Notes under the pieces: generated by a model
Database searches by the model: none
What the model saw: only the letters and a program-made list of their open reading frames with translations
What the model was told of the DNA's origin: nothing
Shown here: piece after piece, positions 1-12,300 of the stretch
Position numbering within the stretch: the stretch's first letter is position 1
How the letters are laid out: every line of letters starts with the position of its first letter
Translations under genes and position numbers: made by a program
From: Prostheceraeus crozeri
Lineage: Eukaryota; Platyhelminthes; Polycladida; Euryleptidae
Length of the DNA: 64,000 bases
Assembly: GCA_907163375.1 (NCBI GenBank)
Contig: CAJQUW010007913.1
Coordinates: forward strand, 186,001 to 250,000
Reading direction: 5' to 3'

Positions 1-224
1 TAATCTCTTGAGGCGTTATATCTTTCTTGACTTCATCGCGATTTCAAGTAATGACTTGCTCAAATCATTCTAGGAAGGCCTAATTAGCGCTGTGGAATTT
101 CTCTGTGGATTGAGAGAAGTCCTATGTAGTTTCTGCCATATTTCCGAGCTAGTCAATCGTTTTCTTGTGATTGTGTTGGTTCATTTAGTCGTCGAAGTTA
201 ATTGGTAAAAGCGACGCTCTCGTA
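1..224 (+). promoter_or_regulatory. Probable PCM1 5' UTR and promoter-proximal sequence
   Basis: This stretch precedes the first in-frame ATG and has no long open frame. I see no TATA box at a convincing distance and no CpG-rich island. The transcription start cannot be placed from sequence, and the window edge cuts whatever lies further upstream. Confidence 0.3.
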
Positions 225-341
225 ATGTCGTTCGATTCAACTTTTCAGGATCTTTCTTCTCTTGGTGCTGCTGCTCTGCCGACTGGTGAAGAAAAATTGG
301 ATAATTCAGTGGAACGGCCAAGTGAATTACCTCGTTTAGGG
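225..341 (+). CDS. PCM1: PCM1 exon 1, start codon
   Basis: Residues 1-39, beginning MSFDSTFQDLSSLG. The frame is closed upstream by a TAG at 186-188, and 225 is the first ATG after it, with G at -3. The donor GTGTGT follows at 342. The exon ends in phase 0, matching exon 2. The first residues show no clear similarity to the human N-terminus, so the start is inferred from the reading frame. An additional upstream noncoding exon cannot be excluded. Confidence 0.6.
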
Positions 342-3300
342 GTGTGTATTTCGCAGTCATGAATAGAAATAATACATATAGATCCTCCTCAAGCCAAAGA
401 ATTTAATGTCATGTTCCTTGATTTGATAAGCCTATCCTTATTTCTTTCATTTTAATAGAAATTTACTAGAAACAGCGGAAACAGTGCGCAAAATTCCTAG
501 GCCTAGGCCTGCTACTAGTCTGTCTGTAAAGTCAAGCTGCGAGTGCTATGTATCTCTTGGATTTTTTTGAAAATCGCTATTGACTTCCCAGCATTGTTGT
601 ATGCTCTCATTTAGTCGATAAGATTTTAGTTTAGTAATCATCCTACCGAGTTTCGTAAAGTTTTTTCGTGAAATGATGGGAAATGTCAGAATTCTCTTTG
701 AATTTCCAGGACGAAGCTGTCATAACCGAGGCTTTGCTTCATCGCATGCACCGCCTGATCAACACATATCCTAGGTCATCATTTGATCCGCTGAGTCGTT
801 TGCGAGCACCTCTAACGAACAGAAATGGGGTAAGTGAAGTCAGGCATATTTTGCTTTATTCATTTCTGGTGGCAAGGTATGATCTGGCAGGGGACAAGTA
901 TCAAAGCATGAGAAAGAAAGAGAAATGAACCTTAGAGAGGAATCAACGAATGAATAGTACAACAACTATAGTCATCTAGAAAACTGAAGGTAGACCTACT
1001 GGTACATCATTAAAAGGCGGCAGCAATGCCGGGGCAGAGTAGTATAGGAAAAAGCTAAGTCTTGAGGAAACATGGTGCAAGGGGAGAACAAGTCATCAGT
1101 TTTCCAAGTACGCAAAAGTAAGGAGCGCCTTCTTAGGAGACCACTACCTAAGTTGTACTGATCTGAAAAATATTTCATGAAGCTCTAACAGTGCGACATA
1201 AGGGAAGGTAACGAAATAAAGATTCGAAAAGTTATACCCCATCGTAGCAATTTCAACCAAATGTGCATTAAGAATACCAGCAAGCCGTGCATGAACCTGA
1301 GCATGGTTGGAAATGAAGAAACTTGGAAGAATTAAGGGATGAGGCAGAACACCAGGACACCGGACGAAAAGATTGTGGCCTGTCCTTATAAAGAAGTCGA
1401 CGCAGTTGCGGTGAGTTAAGTTCACTGAATCCTCGTTAAGGGGGGGGGGTTAACGCTCGGCTTTAGGAAGAGTAAGGCAGCCACTCACGCCTGTCTTCAG
1501 ATTGGATGGTTTGGGGTTTACTTTTATGGTTGCTGTAGCCTACTATTTCCTAACTATTTTGAACAAATTTGTACTGTTGTAAAAACACAATCCGTCTTAG
1601 TCAGTGGCGCAGCAACTGAGGGCTTGCCCTTGAAATTTTCTATCCTGACACCAAGAAGCAGCTGTCGGATCCGTCAGCAGGCTCAGCAGACATCAAGCTG
1701 ATCAAAATGCTTTATTATTTAATCTTAGACATATTTCTTTCGTTTTTCAGTCTCTGACTTCATTGGATCGTTCTGCAGGAGACACGACTCGCAGTAACAA
1801 TCTTTCCACGCCTTTTACGCAGCTTCTCAATGAAGGAACATCTCTTGCCAATAATCTTAGGGATCGAAATGCGTCCGGCAGTAATTCGGGCATCGGTTTG
1901 GGACAGAGTAATGGTGATTTGGTGGTGCATCAGATGCGAAATGATCTCCGCTCAGCCAACGCTACGAACCATAGTCAGACGATCAGTGAATCGAGCGTCA
2001 CACCGTATGGGGATGGTGCTTTCAACCTGTCGCAAGACAGTCGCATGGTAAATTTTTGTTATGTTCCTTAATGTGAGCTACATTGAACCTACTGTGAACC
2101 ATAAGTCTTGGTCTATGATTTGATGCACAATTAACAGAAGTATACACTTCACATGAAGTGATAGCATATTTGCTGCCTTCGTTATATGGCTTGCTCCGTG
2201 GCTTAGTGGATAAGTGCTTGGCCTTGTGATCCTTTAGTCTTGTGGTCGAGCCCTGAGAATATCATTGGAAGTCGACATGAAAACGATAATTGGAAAATTG
2301 GCGCTAACTTAGATATTGAATCTTGGCTGAGGTGACGTCCAATTTTTCAAATGCTCCAGCTCCGTCTTTGGCTTCTACTATAAGGCTCCGACTCCTAATG
2401 CTTTCGCTGATTTTGCGACATGCGTTGCTCTCAAGAATTTGCTTCGTGTCTTCATTGTTCAAAGTCCAGCCAAATGAACCGTCGCTTAAATGTCAATGCA
2501 TATCCCAACTCAGCTGACAAGCAGAAAGTAATTTGCTTACCCGATTGTATAGAACAGATCTTTAGTAGAATCTTGACATGATTCCGAACGATGATAAACT
2601 ACTTAAGTAAATTGTCAAGTTATTCAGAATCATTTAGTATTGAACTGAACAAATTACACAGGATCAGATACAATTTTAAAGAGGTTAAAAATGTCCTATT
2701 ATCAACAACTTGAATTTCTTGATGATGCATTCGCATGCAACCAACAATGTAATGCATCAATAATGTGCATGTGACGCTTTTTATATTTCTGCAAAATGCG
2801 GTCAAGTGAGCAGAGGTAAATTTTCACAGTGCTTTTTTTAAGTGATGCAATACTTCTGAATTCGCTTTCAGTCTCAGAGAGCAATATCAAAATTGCCAGA
2901 TGAAACCTGCAGGGAAACATAATCTAAAAAAAACATGTTGCAAAAAAATTCTTTATCAAAATATAAACTATATAGTGAGTCTATAACACCTGTTACATGC
3001 CTCAATACAGCATTCAATAGCTGAGATAATGCGTGTATCTGGGAATAGATTCGTAAACTAACAAGCGTTATGTGAAACTAGCTATTATTATCTCTACAGG
3101 GGGTCCATTCTACTTGCACTGAAACAGAACGTGCTAGGCGGCAAAAATCAACAGTTTGGAAAATTTTGATTGCTAAAAAATCTAATTTGCCCAGAGCCTA
3201 ACTAATCTTGAAAAGCTCCAACTCCGGCTCCGTAGCCTCCTGCATTGAACGAGAGTCATCCGTTTGCAATTTATATCTCAGAAATATGATTAATCGTAAT

Positions 3301-6300
3301 CATCCTAGGGCTATATTGCTGATTGGCAGCTCTTCTGTCAGGTCACCAATTTGATAAGAAAGCTTCAATAACAGTGAAGAATCGCTCTCGCCATAAATTA
3401 ATCATTTTATCGGGTAACTGGTGTAACTTTCTACATTTTGATTAATTTGATCACATTCCACAATGGATATTTTTCACGTACTCATTTAGTATTGCGCTTG
3501 ATTTTAATTCAATCGTCGTAGAAACAGTCATTGGTTATAATGAAAGACTATATGTCAAGAATCAACTGTAGGCTGATCGTCCTAATGTTGATCCTTCTAA
3601 AATTGCTTGTTCAAACTTGTAATCACCTTTTTTGCTGATGAATTCTCTTAGTGTCAGCATCTCTAAACATGATGAAATAGAAACTGTCTTTAGCCTTGGT
3701 CGGAAGTGCATGTCTTGTTCAGGAAACAACCAACATTTTGCTACAGTGTTCAACATTTTGCTACAGTGCTCAACAGTTTTGCTACGTTGCTTGACATAAT
3801 GACATTCTCTCTTTCAGAGTGGCATGAATCGCATCGTTTCACAGTTAATGCAAATACGAGAAAGTATTCAGCAAGCAAATGCATCGATTAATGCTGTCTC
3901 AGAGCAAGAGCACACTGCAGTAAGTTATCTTTCATTACCAATGCTACAGAAATTTCATGCAATTTATGATCCGAAGGTCGTCATCAAGATTCTTCTGAAT
4001 ATGTTGGAATATTTTGTAGATGAGCTAGTGAGAAAGAGAGCGTGGTTGACTGCTTTACATTGACGAGTAGGTTTTTGATTAAATTTAATGATTGAAAGTG
4101 ATGGATTCAGGTCTACTCGCATTTTCTATTGCGAATGCGACCACATAATAACATCGTGTTTTCAAAGTAGAAGAATTATTAGTCATTGCAACCAAGCAGC
4201 TATCAGGTGCAAGTAATTACTCACAGTAACTCTTCGCGGCCATGACCTGTGGTGATCTTGCATTCAATTTCCTCTTGTGATGTTTTCATGACTAAAGAAA
4301 TACTGTCTTATCTTCACCTAAATGACAGTTGTCCGATAATGGATCATCGAATAATTATGGAGAGAATCTAACCTGAAATCCTGATACGCATCTTTTGAGT
4401 AATGGAAGAAGCCAAGTGCTTTGATGTATTATAAATCATTCCTTATTTTTCTACATGGCTGTTACATCAAACATACTGCGATATTCTTACGGAAAGATTT
4501 CTATGCTTTTTGAAAGCTTTTGCAACGCTGACTTCCTTACTTTACTTTATCCGTTCATTTTCTCTACCTCCGTTGGGTTGGACGATGATTCTTCATGGAA
4601 TGCCTGCAGCTGTTACGATCGCGGACGTCGGCTTCTCTGAGTCCCAGTTGCCGATAGTTTACAGTGTTTCTTCCCAGGTCATCTTTGAGCGGGATAAATC
4701 CGCCAACCTGAAGAATTTGTGGTCAGTCTGTCTGATGGTGGTCAATGCATGTTGATCGAAATTATTTACATTACTATCAAGGCTCGTGACTCTTCCATGT
4801 CGCATAAAATGCACAGCCCAAGTGAAGACATTTACTAATTCAATACTATCGTGTCCCAACGCAAAAAGATAAGCACAGTGTAGCCTTGAATGCGACCAAC
4901 TTGGAAAGACCATTGCAATGTCAACATAAATAAATACGCTAACTTTCGACAACTGGATGATAGCGGCATATTAAACAAGCGAACAATGAAATATATTGTG
5001 ACATTGGTATCTTATATTGTCATTTTCTTTGCAGGAAACAACAATACATGTTAATCGAATGCAAGAGCTGATTCAAAAATTGCGTCAGCAAGAAGAGGCG
5101 TACATCCAATTATTGAGTCAAATGGTGGTAAGTGGAGATGTTGATATTAAGGTCCTAATGAAATATCATGATTACAATCAATGTTGCACTGTTCTCATCA
5201 TTACTCCGTTCGAAAATATCGGTTTGCGAAGTAACGGTCGATTATCAAATGACAAAACAGTTGTGATACAGTTGAAGACATCTAATATAGGCCTGCATGT
5301 TGTACAAACCAAGATTTGCCTTAAAACATCGCCAAGAATTGATCAGTATGCGAAATTACAAGTTAAATGATGCACGTTGACCCTGACTTCTTCAATCATT
5401 GAAATGCCATCTTTCAATCAATTACTCGCTCCCTTTAGGTTCTTGGGTATTGCTCCGAATCACATGAAATTTAGAGTATGAACTCTCTTATCGTGGTATC
5501 GATTTGATCTAACTCATTCATCTTCGCATTATACATAGAATTCAAAAGAAACCATTCCAATGTATCTGTGAAGCGATATTCTACACTTCAAAGCAATTCA
5601 AAGCCTTGCACTTCAAATGTGAATATGAAGAAGAAAGACGACTTGCAGGATAGCTCAGTTGGTTAAGAGTTACTTTCTCCGGCAAAGTTTGAATCCCGAT
5701 AAATGAACACGTCACTCTCAATACCTATCGATAGTTGAGTCTTAAATCCTCCGAATCAGTGTTAAATGCCATTTCATTACTTCTTAAGACGTGAATTTCG
5801 TTTTCTGCTATTTTTGAAAACATGTGTTGGAATATTTCGAAAATTACATTGCGATTGGGTGTGCGGAAAGAGATATTTCGAAAATCTAATGGAACAATTC
5901 AAGGATGATTACATTGTTTTAGTAGTTGGTGGAATAAAAAGATATTGACGATACTGGAAAGTTAATGCCGTACTTCTTGGAATAATAGCCGCGGCTACTA
6001 ATAAAAGCTGTCATTTTTGGTGGCCACTATTAAAATCCTTTTATACAACCCGTGGCGGTTTTTTTAGCAAAATCGAAATTTTTGCAATTTTCCACACATG
6101 CTTAGACATGATGATATGACGACACTAAATGAAACTTAGCTAAATTGAAGATCAATGTAAAATCATGGAATCGAACAGTTTTATGAAAGCAATTTGTAAA
6201 GTCAGTTGACACTATTTCTGACGCAATTGATACTTATATCAAAAACATCATTTTTTCATTTGAATTGGTGACAATAATATGTAAGTCATTTGAATTAAGC

Positions 6301-9300
6301 TAGTGGTTGCTTGATTTGCAAAATCAAGACGGCAACTCATTAACTTGCATTTCCAGTATTGTACTTGCATTTTAATCTACTCGGCAATTTATTTTTGATC
6401 ACTCCTTTTCCCTATGGAAGCGCACAGTTTTGGAGGCATGCTTGTAATGAAGCATTTCTTTACATACAGCACTAATGGCAATAATAAAATAAAGATTAAT
6501 ACACTAAGTGCTTACATTGATGTAAGCGTCATTATCTAGTTGCCTGATATTCATAGCTTAGAATAGTGTCGTGGCTACTATTACAACCTCCTGACATGAG
6601 GTGCGGCTACTGTTATGGCCAAATTGATCAAACATAATACTCGTATATTCAAATTTTTGTCCGAAAGAAATATTTGATCAACTTCAATCTCTGAAGTGAA
6701 GATTTACATGCAATTAACAACAATGAAATTAAATAAACAAAAAAAGATCAATGCAGTAAAGTATGTGTGTGGCTGATAGCGATTCGACGATTCGAATAAC
6801 TGACCAAGGACTCTAACTCCGCCAAACTGACCGACTTTTCGACTTATGCGACTGTGTCAATTGGCAGGGATCAAACCCGCACCACCACACGTCAGTTGTC
6901 AAGGCAATAATAATCAATGAATAAATAACACGTCGCAATTGTGACCAGAATTTGTTTCATCTTTCTCTGACATAACCGATGTTTTCTATTAACATTTCGA
7001 GTTTGTGAATTACTTGCATAGATTCAGCGCTACAAGAATGATTTCATGTACGATGTCGACAACAGCCAGCTGTGTTTCCAGCGCCCCACAACGATCCCAA
7101 ATGGACAAATGAATCACATGGTGGCATGGTTGCGAGCATTGACGGAATTAGAGAGCTGCCGTCAAAGTAATTCAACTCTGTCAATTAGCAGTTTGGTGAC
7201 AGAGGGAGTGGAGGATGACAAAATATCGGAGACAACGATATCGGATTCCGTCATCAACGCTGTGCTTGCAATCAATTGTTTTGGAATGCCTGATCTTGAA
7301 CTGGCATTGAAACATTTGCGATTGTATGACAATAAAAGTTCTGATACCAAGGTGACCACACGTTTCCAGCAACTCAAGTTATCAGCACTGTATTATTTCC
7401 GATTTGTGTTCGAAACTCTCACATCCGTAGCTTTGATGTTTCATGGTGCACAGGTCACGATTTTCTGTTTAAGTACACTCATGCTGTGATAAAGGGCAAT
7501 GAGGAATTTTCTTCATAGGATTTTTATGTAGTTTGCCGCACATCTCAACCGACAGTGTAGATTTTGTGGTTAGGAAAGAATTATAAGTTATTTGTAGTAA
7601 GATGGAAGGTCGCATCTCAGTATGATGGCGCGGAGGGTCTTGGCTAGACGACCAATAGAGTTCTAAGCCAATAACAGACCAATAGACTTACTATTCTGAT
7701 GTGAACCTTGACAATTAGTCTTGTGAAGTACCTGGATGGCGGTACAGAGAAGCAGTTATTGTGTAACAATATGTCACTAGTTAGGAGCAGTTGTGTATGA
7801 TAATTGAGTTCTTTTTCCGGTCAACCAAGGAAATATGATTCCTATTTTGTGGTAAGATGGGTTAACTGAATTATCAGTTAGCAATTATTTTACTGGGATA
7901 TTTTTGCGTTTAATTACAAGGAATTCAATCAGTAGAGAAGAATCCATGAACAAAAGGTCATGCGGGTCTGAGACTAGCCACATACCACCGCTCTAGCAAG
8001 TTCTGCATTGACTGTAAAATAGCACAAGTGCTAAAAAGTTTTTTTAAAAGCGGAAGGACCCATGTCTGTTTGCGAAATCATCAAATTCACAGATAGTTAG
8101 TCGAATGGAGTTAAAGCAAATTCAGTGGTCTTTAAGTTGTTAATCTGCAGGAAAAATCTCTTGTAGGCTAAATTTGACCCCGAAGTTGCGCAGTGTCATC
8201 TATAGCAGCAGCAACCTAGCCCAATCCACTCAGCACCAACGTCGGCGTTGTTGCAAAGATGCAGGCATACAGGGACAATTAAGCCGACATGGGACGTAGA
8301 TGCTCTTATGGAAAGGTTCTCATCAAGTTCATAAAATCAGATTCATTTTCACCCTCTTCATGCTGACCTTCAACAGCAGCAGCCTGTCAGCAATCATTTA
8401 CGTGATCAGGCACGTGCTCACTAGCGCTGACTCTGACGTCTCAGGCACACAGTGTCAGTTGCAGCGATGTATCCCCTGTCACAAGCACTAGGTCGCAGGG
8501 GCCAGGAGCCCATCAAGAGCCAACCTTGACACCAGACAACCACAATGCAGATGTTCTCCACGGTCACCAGATCTATTCCATGTAGTCATCAGACCTTCCC
8601 GTGGAGCCAGAGTTACCTCAGGTAAGGTAAAGCCGGGATAGATGTAAGGTGCGAAATGGGACCCAGGGCAGCAGCCATCTAGCTGGATCCCCAGCACCAA
8701 ACTAATTACATTGAAACTAAGACCGATCAGCCTCTAATTGAAAACAAGATGCCAACAAGAGAACACAAAAATTCTTGTCGGAACCAATCTTTACATCAAA
8801 CCTTAAATATTCAATCTGCAATAAATGTCTATTGTCAATCAACATGAATGTGGGCTGCGCTCATTTTATTCTCTTATTCTCTTATGCAGTCTCTTCGTCT
8901 TCTGATTCTTCTGATTGATTGTGATACGAATTTGTGTTTCCACCCTCTGCTAGCTTGCTGCTTTCAATTATAGGCTGATCGGACTTGCTTTTATTTTGCC
9001 TTTTTTGCTGGAATGTTTTCTTTTGTTCAGAATAAGCGCTGAATAATGATACAAGTGATTTTTTGTATTTGCCGCTCTTTCACAACATTTCCATGTAGCA
9101 AAATATTGCAATTTGTAAAAAATTGGTGAATCCTCGATAATAGTCAGTAACTGAATTGTCAGTCAAGCTTCCAAACGTTCCATTTTACTGTCTCGTTCTA
9201 TTTCAGGATGAGGATCGAGTTTCTCACGAGGGAAGCGCGGCCATGAGCATTGAGCAAGGCACCGTACCGACAATGGGAGAACAAAACGGGAATGGTGTGA

Positions 9301-12300
9301 TGCAGGACGATGTTGAGTCAGTTGATGTTCCTGCGGACTTTGCACAACCCTCAGACGGTGAAAATACTGTAAGTATTTAATGTAGAGGATAGCCGTTAAC
9401 AGGAGTTGGCGATTGTTCATTCTGTTGATCAGACCAGAAGGCTGATGATGAAAAAGTCTCCTTGCTTTTAGGCGTGATAATTGTAATTATAAGTAAAAGA
9501 AAATTTACAAATTTACAAAAGTAAATTTTCTTTTACTTATAATTACAATTATCACGCCTAAAAGCAAGGAGACTTTTTCATCATCAGCCTTCTGGTCTGA
9601 TCAACAGAATAAGTATTTAATAAATGATTTTCTTTTCAGATATTGAAGAAACTGAGTTTCAAAGTGTTTTAGGAGGCAGAGTAACCAATTGAATGAGAAT
9701 CGAAGTTTCAAAAGTTGAAGTTTACAGGTCACAGTCGAACACGGTTTGAATTTGAAACTCATTTGGTTCAAATATTTTGAAGCTTAAATGAAGAATTGAC
9801 AATGAATGAATGAAATGAGATAAACGACAGAGTTCATTCCCGGAAAGAAGTTGTGCGGCTCGTGAGCCATAGAACTCGAACACAGGGCTGGGATTTGTTC
9901 GGAATTTCTGTTTGAACTTTATTTGGAACTGAGATTCGTCCTAAAATGCAATGATAAAGTCGGGTATTCTGAAAACCAAGGATGTTATGTTAATGCTCAA
10001 TGAAAAGCTAAGTTGCTGCTTGATGGAAAAGATCTTTTTCAGTGTATGCGAAAGATGTCCTGCTATCCAACTAAATCGAATTTTGTCAGATTTTCAGATG
10101 ATTTGTTTCAATTTATCAAAAATCACAAGAGTGAAATAAAAGATATCTTTTGCCTTCAGTTGGATGTCGATAGAGCAAGTGTCGGCATGTGTTGATGCAG
10201 GTGTGCAGATAGGTCTAATTACGACGTACATAAATCGATAATAATTTTCTAAGCAGCTTAGATCTATTGATCGTTATGATAAAAGATGATACAACAGCTG
10301 CTGTAAATATTATGATGAATTTTTTCATGGGTTTCAACTCATAACACAGACAGAAACTAACGAGCTTCAACTTTCAGAACTTAAAGTGCAACCTAAAAAT
10401 TATCAATGAATTGTACCTTTAATGGCATTATTAATAGAACTTGTTTGTATTCCCGTTTCTTTAACTGGACGTAAGATCAGAGTGTGCGTGTCTTGCTTGA
10501 ATGCAATCGCATATCGATGTTTGGTGGTTGTTTTCTCTACAACTAAATCTCTTCTACTCTGGCGTGATCTCACCCATGCTCGAACCTGGTTGACATCGAA
10601 GCATGCGAAGAAGCAGATGCCATGTTAAGGAACCCAAAGATTTTGTCTCACCTGAAGGTCGTAGAGTGATTTTAACCTCAGGCTGGATGACACAAGATTT
10701 ATCACAAAATAGATCGTCATGAAATTTATTGCCATCTTCTAACCCCAATAAATCAGAGAAAGCAGACGTTAGACGCAGTAGCTCGACAGCACAGCATTTT
10801 CCTATGAAAAAACCTATACCATAGTAATGCGAAGAGGTGGAAGTCATTGGCTGATTACGCTTCAAAAGCATAAACAGGCAGGCACAGAGATAACAGCAGA
10901 CTCTGATACTGTTGACAAGAACGCACGGATATCAAGATCAAAAGCTGATTGTAATACGAGATTGTCTGATGCTGCTTTTGAAGACTTAGTGGTAATGCTT
11001 TTCAGGCGCATTGGTAGGTCTACTGTATAGGATATGAAACATCAGTGAGGAAGGCTCCTCAACTAAACATCGCGTTACAATTAAAGCAGATCTTCATTTA
11101 GTAAAACATTTCCATTACACTGATTGCGCTCAGTTCCTAATAGTCGCGAAGTCAGCGGGAATATTGACAACCGACTGTCTGATAACACGTCATTAATCTT
11201 AGCGATTGTCACTAAACATACACCGCCCGTCGACATGTCTTCTGGGCGCTATCTTCAATACCTAGAAAATTTGGGACAATTATAAATGATACATAATTCC
11301 ATGTCAAGCGTCTTTATTTGCTAAATGGAGTTGAGACACTATTAACCGAGGACCTGACTCCATAACGAAAATATTTTAACGGCGCTTGAGCATGGTGCTC
11401 CTGTTATCGTTGGAATCAGTACGGAGACTGCTCTCAAATTGGAGTGAATCCAGAGATGATCTCATGAAGGGCGGAGAATTCGGCGAATGTGCATGCCCGA
11501 CATACATCAGTAAAATACTGAAAATAGAATTGATGATGACGTCATCACAGACAGGTGTGGGGGAAATAGATTCATTCACTGTTTGATGCATGTAGAGCAG
11601 AAGCTACAACCAGGTGTTGAAATATGCCCTAGGACTGCGCGTCGGAAGTAAAAGTCACATCATCGTCGGTCGATATTCGACCACTATAATTGTGCAGCGC
11701 TGCTAAGTGCAATAGTAAGTGATAAAATTATTAATAATATGTGCTTCTTTAACTTACCATCAGACAATGCATGCTATCAGGGTGTCCAACAACAAATTAT
11801 TGACAATTTTCATTTAACCATAATTTCTTTCACTTTTAGAGTGAAAAGTTGAAGTCCTATGAGAAGTTAAAGTAGATTAAATATTTGAGATTTGTGAATT
11901 AAAACTGATGACATCTTTAATGCGACATTAATCTCTAGTAGCTATGTTTATAAAGCGACAGTTAATTTATTTTTCTATTGTATATTTTTGTTTTACTCCT
12001 TTAAAGAATCATTTTCATGATTTTTCCATAAACAACTTATTACCAGTATATGCGCTATGCAGATTTGAGTTCTCAAAAGTGGTGATCGTACTAATGCAAG
12101 CGATGATGAATGAGATGATCAGAACAGAGGGCAGTCATCCTCGTGGGGCTACATACCCGTAAAAGGCTAATGAGTGATGCAGGGACATAGATAATGATTG
12201 ATGCGGCAGAGATAATGGCGAACATGATAGTAATACAAAGTCAAAGTAACAGATGGTGAGACACAAATTATATTCGAGTTATCGGCTTCGCGAGATTTGA

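Larger units (their letters stand above)
5128..9206 (+). other. PCM1 intron 5
   Basis: 4,079 bp. It holds a tRNA-like repeat of family B (5648-5710), an unrecognised exon-like open stretch (7022-7453) and a locally GC-richer block at about 8160-8710 whose composition differs from its surroundings. The remainder is AT-rich without recognised content. Confidence 0.7.

Noticed and set aside
6810-6895. Antisense B box-like GGGTTTGATCCCTGCC
   Set aside because: No matching A box at tRNA distance and no similarity to the two SINE families beyond this word.
10013-10195. A 60-codon protein-like frame in intron 6 (DGKDLFQCMRKMSCYP...)
   Set aside because: Too short, no splice sites in phase with PCM1 that I trust, and no family recognised.
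10554-10871. A 105-codon antisense open frame in intron 6
   Set aside because: No recognisable motif, no gene context and no sign of splice or promoter signals.
11220-11232. ACACCGCCCGTCG, a word found near the 3' end of small-subunit rRNA
   Set aside because: Only 13 bases match and the surrounding sequence has no rRNA helices or further conserved words.
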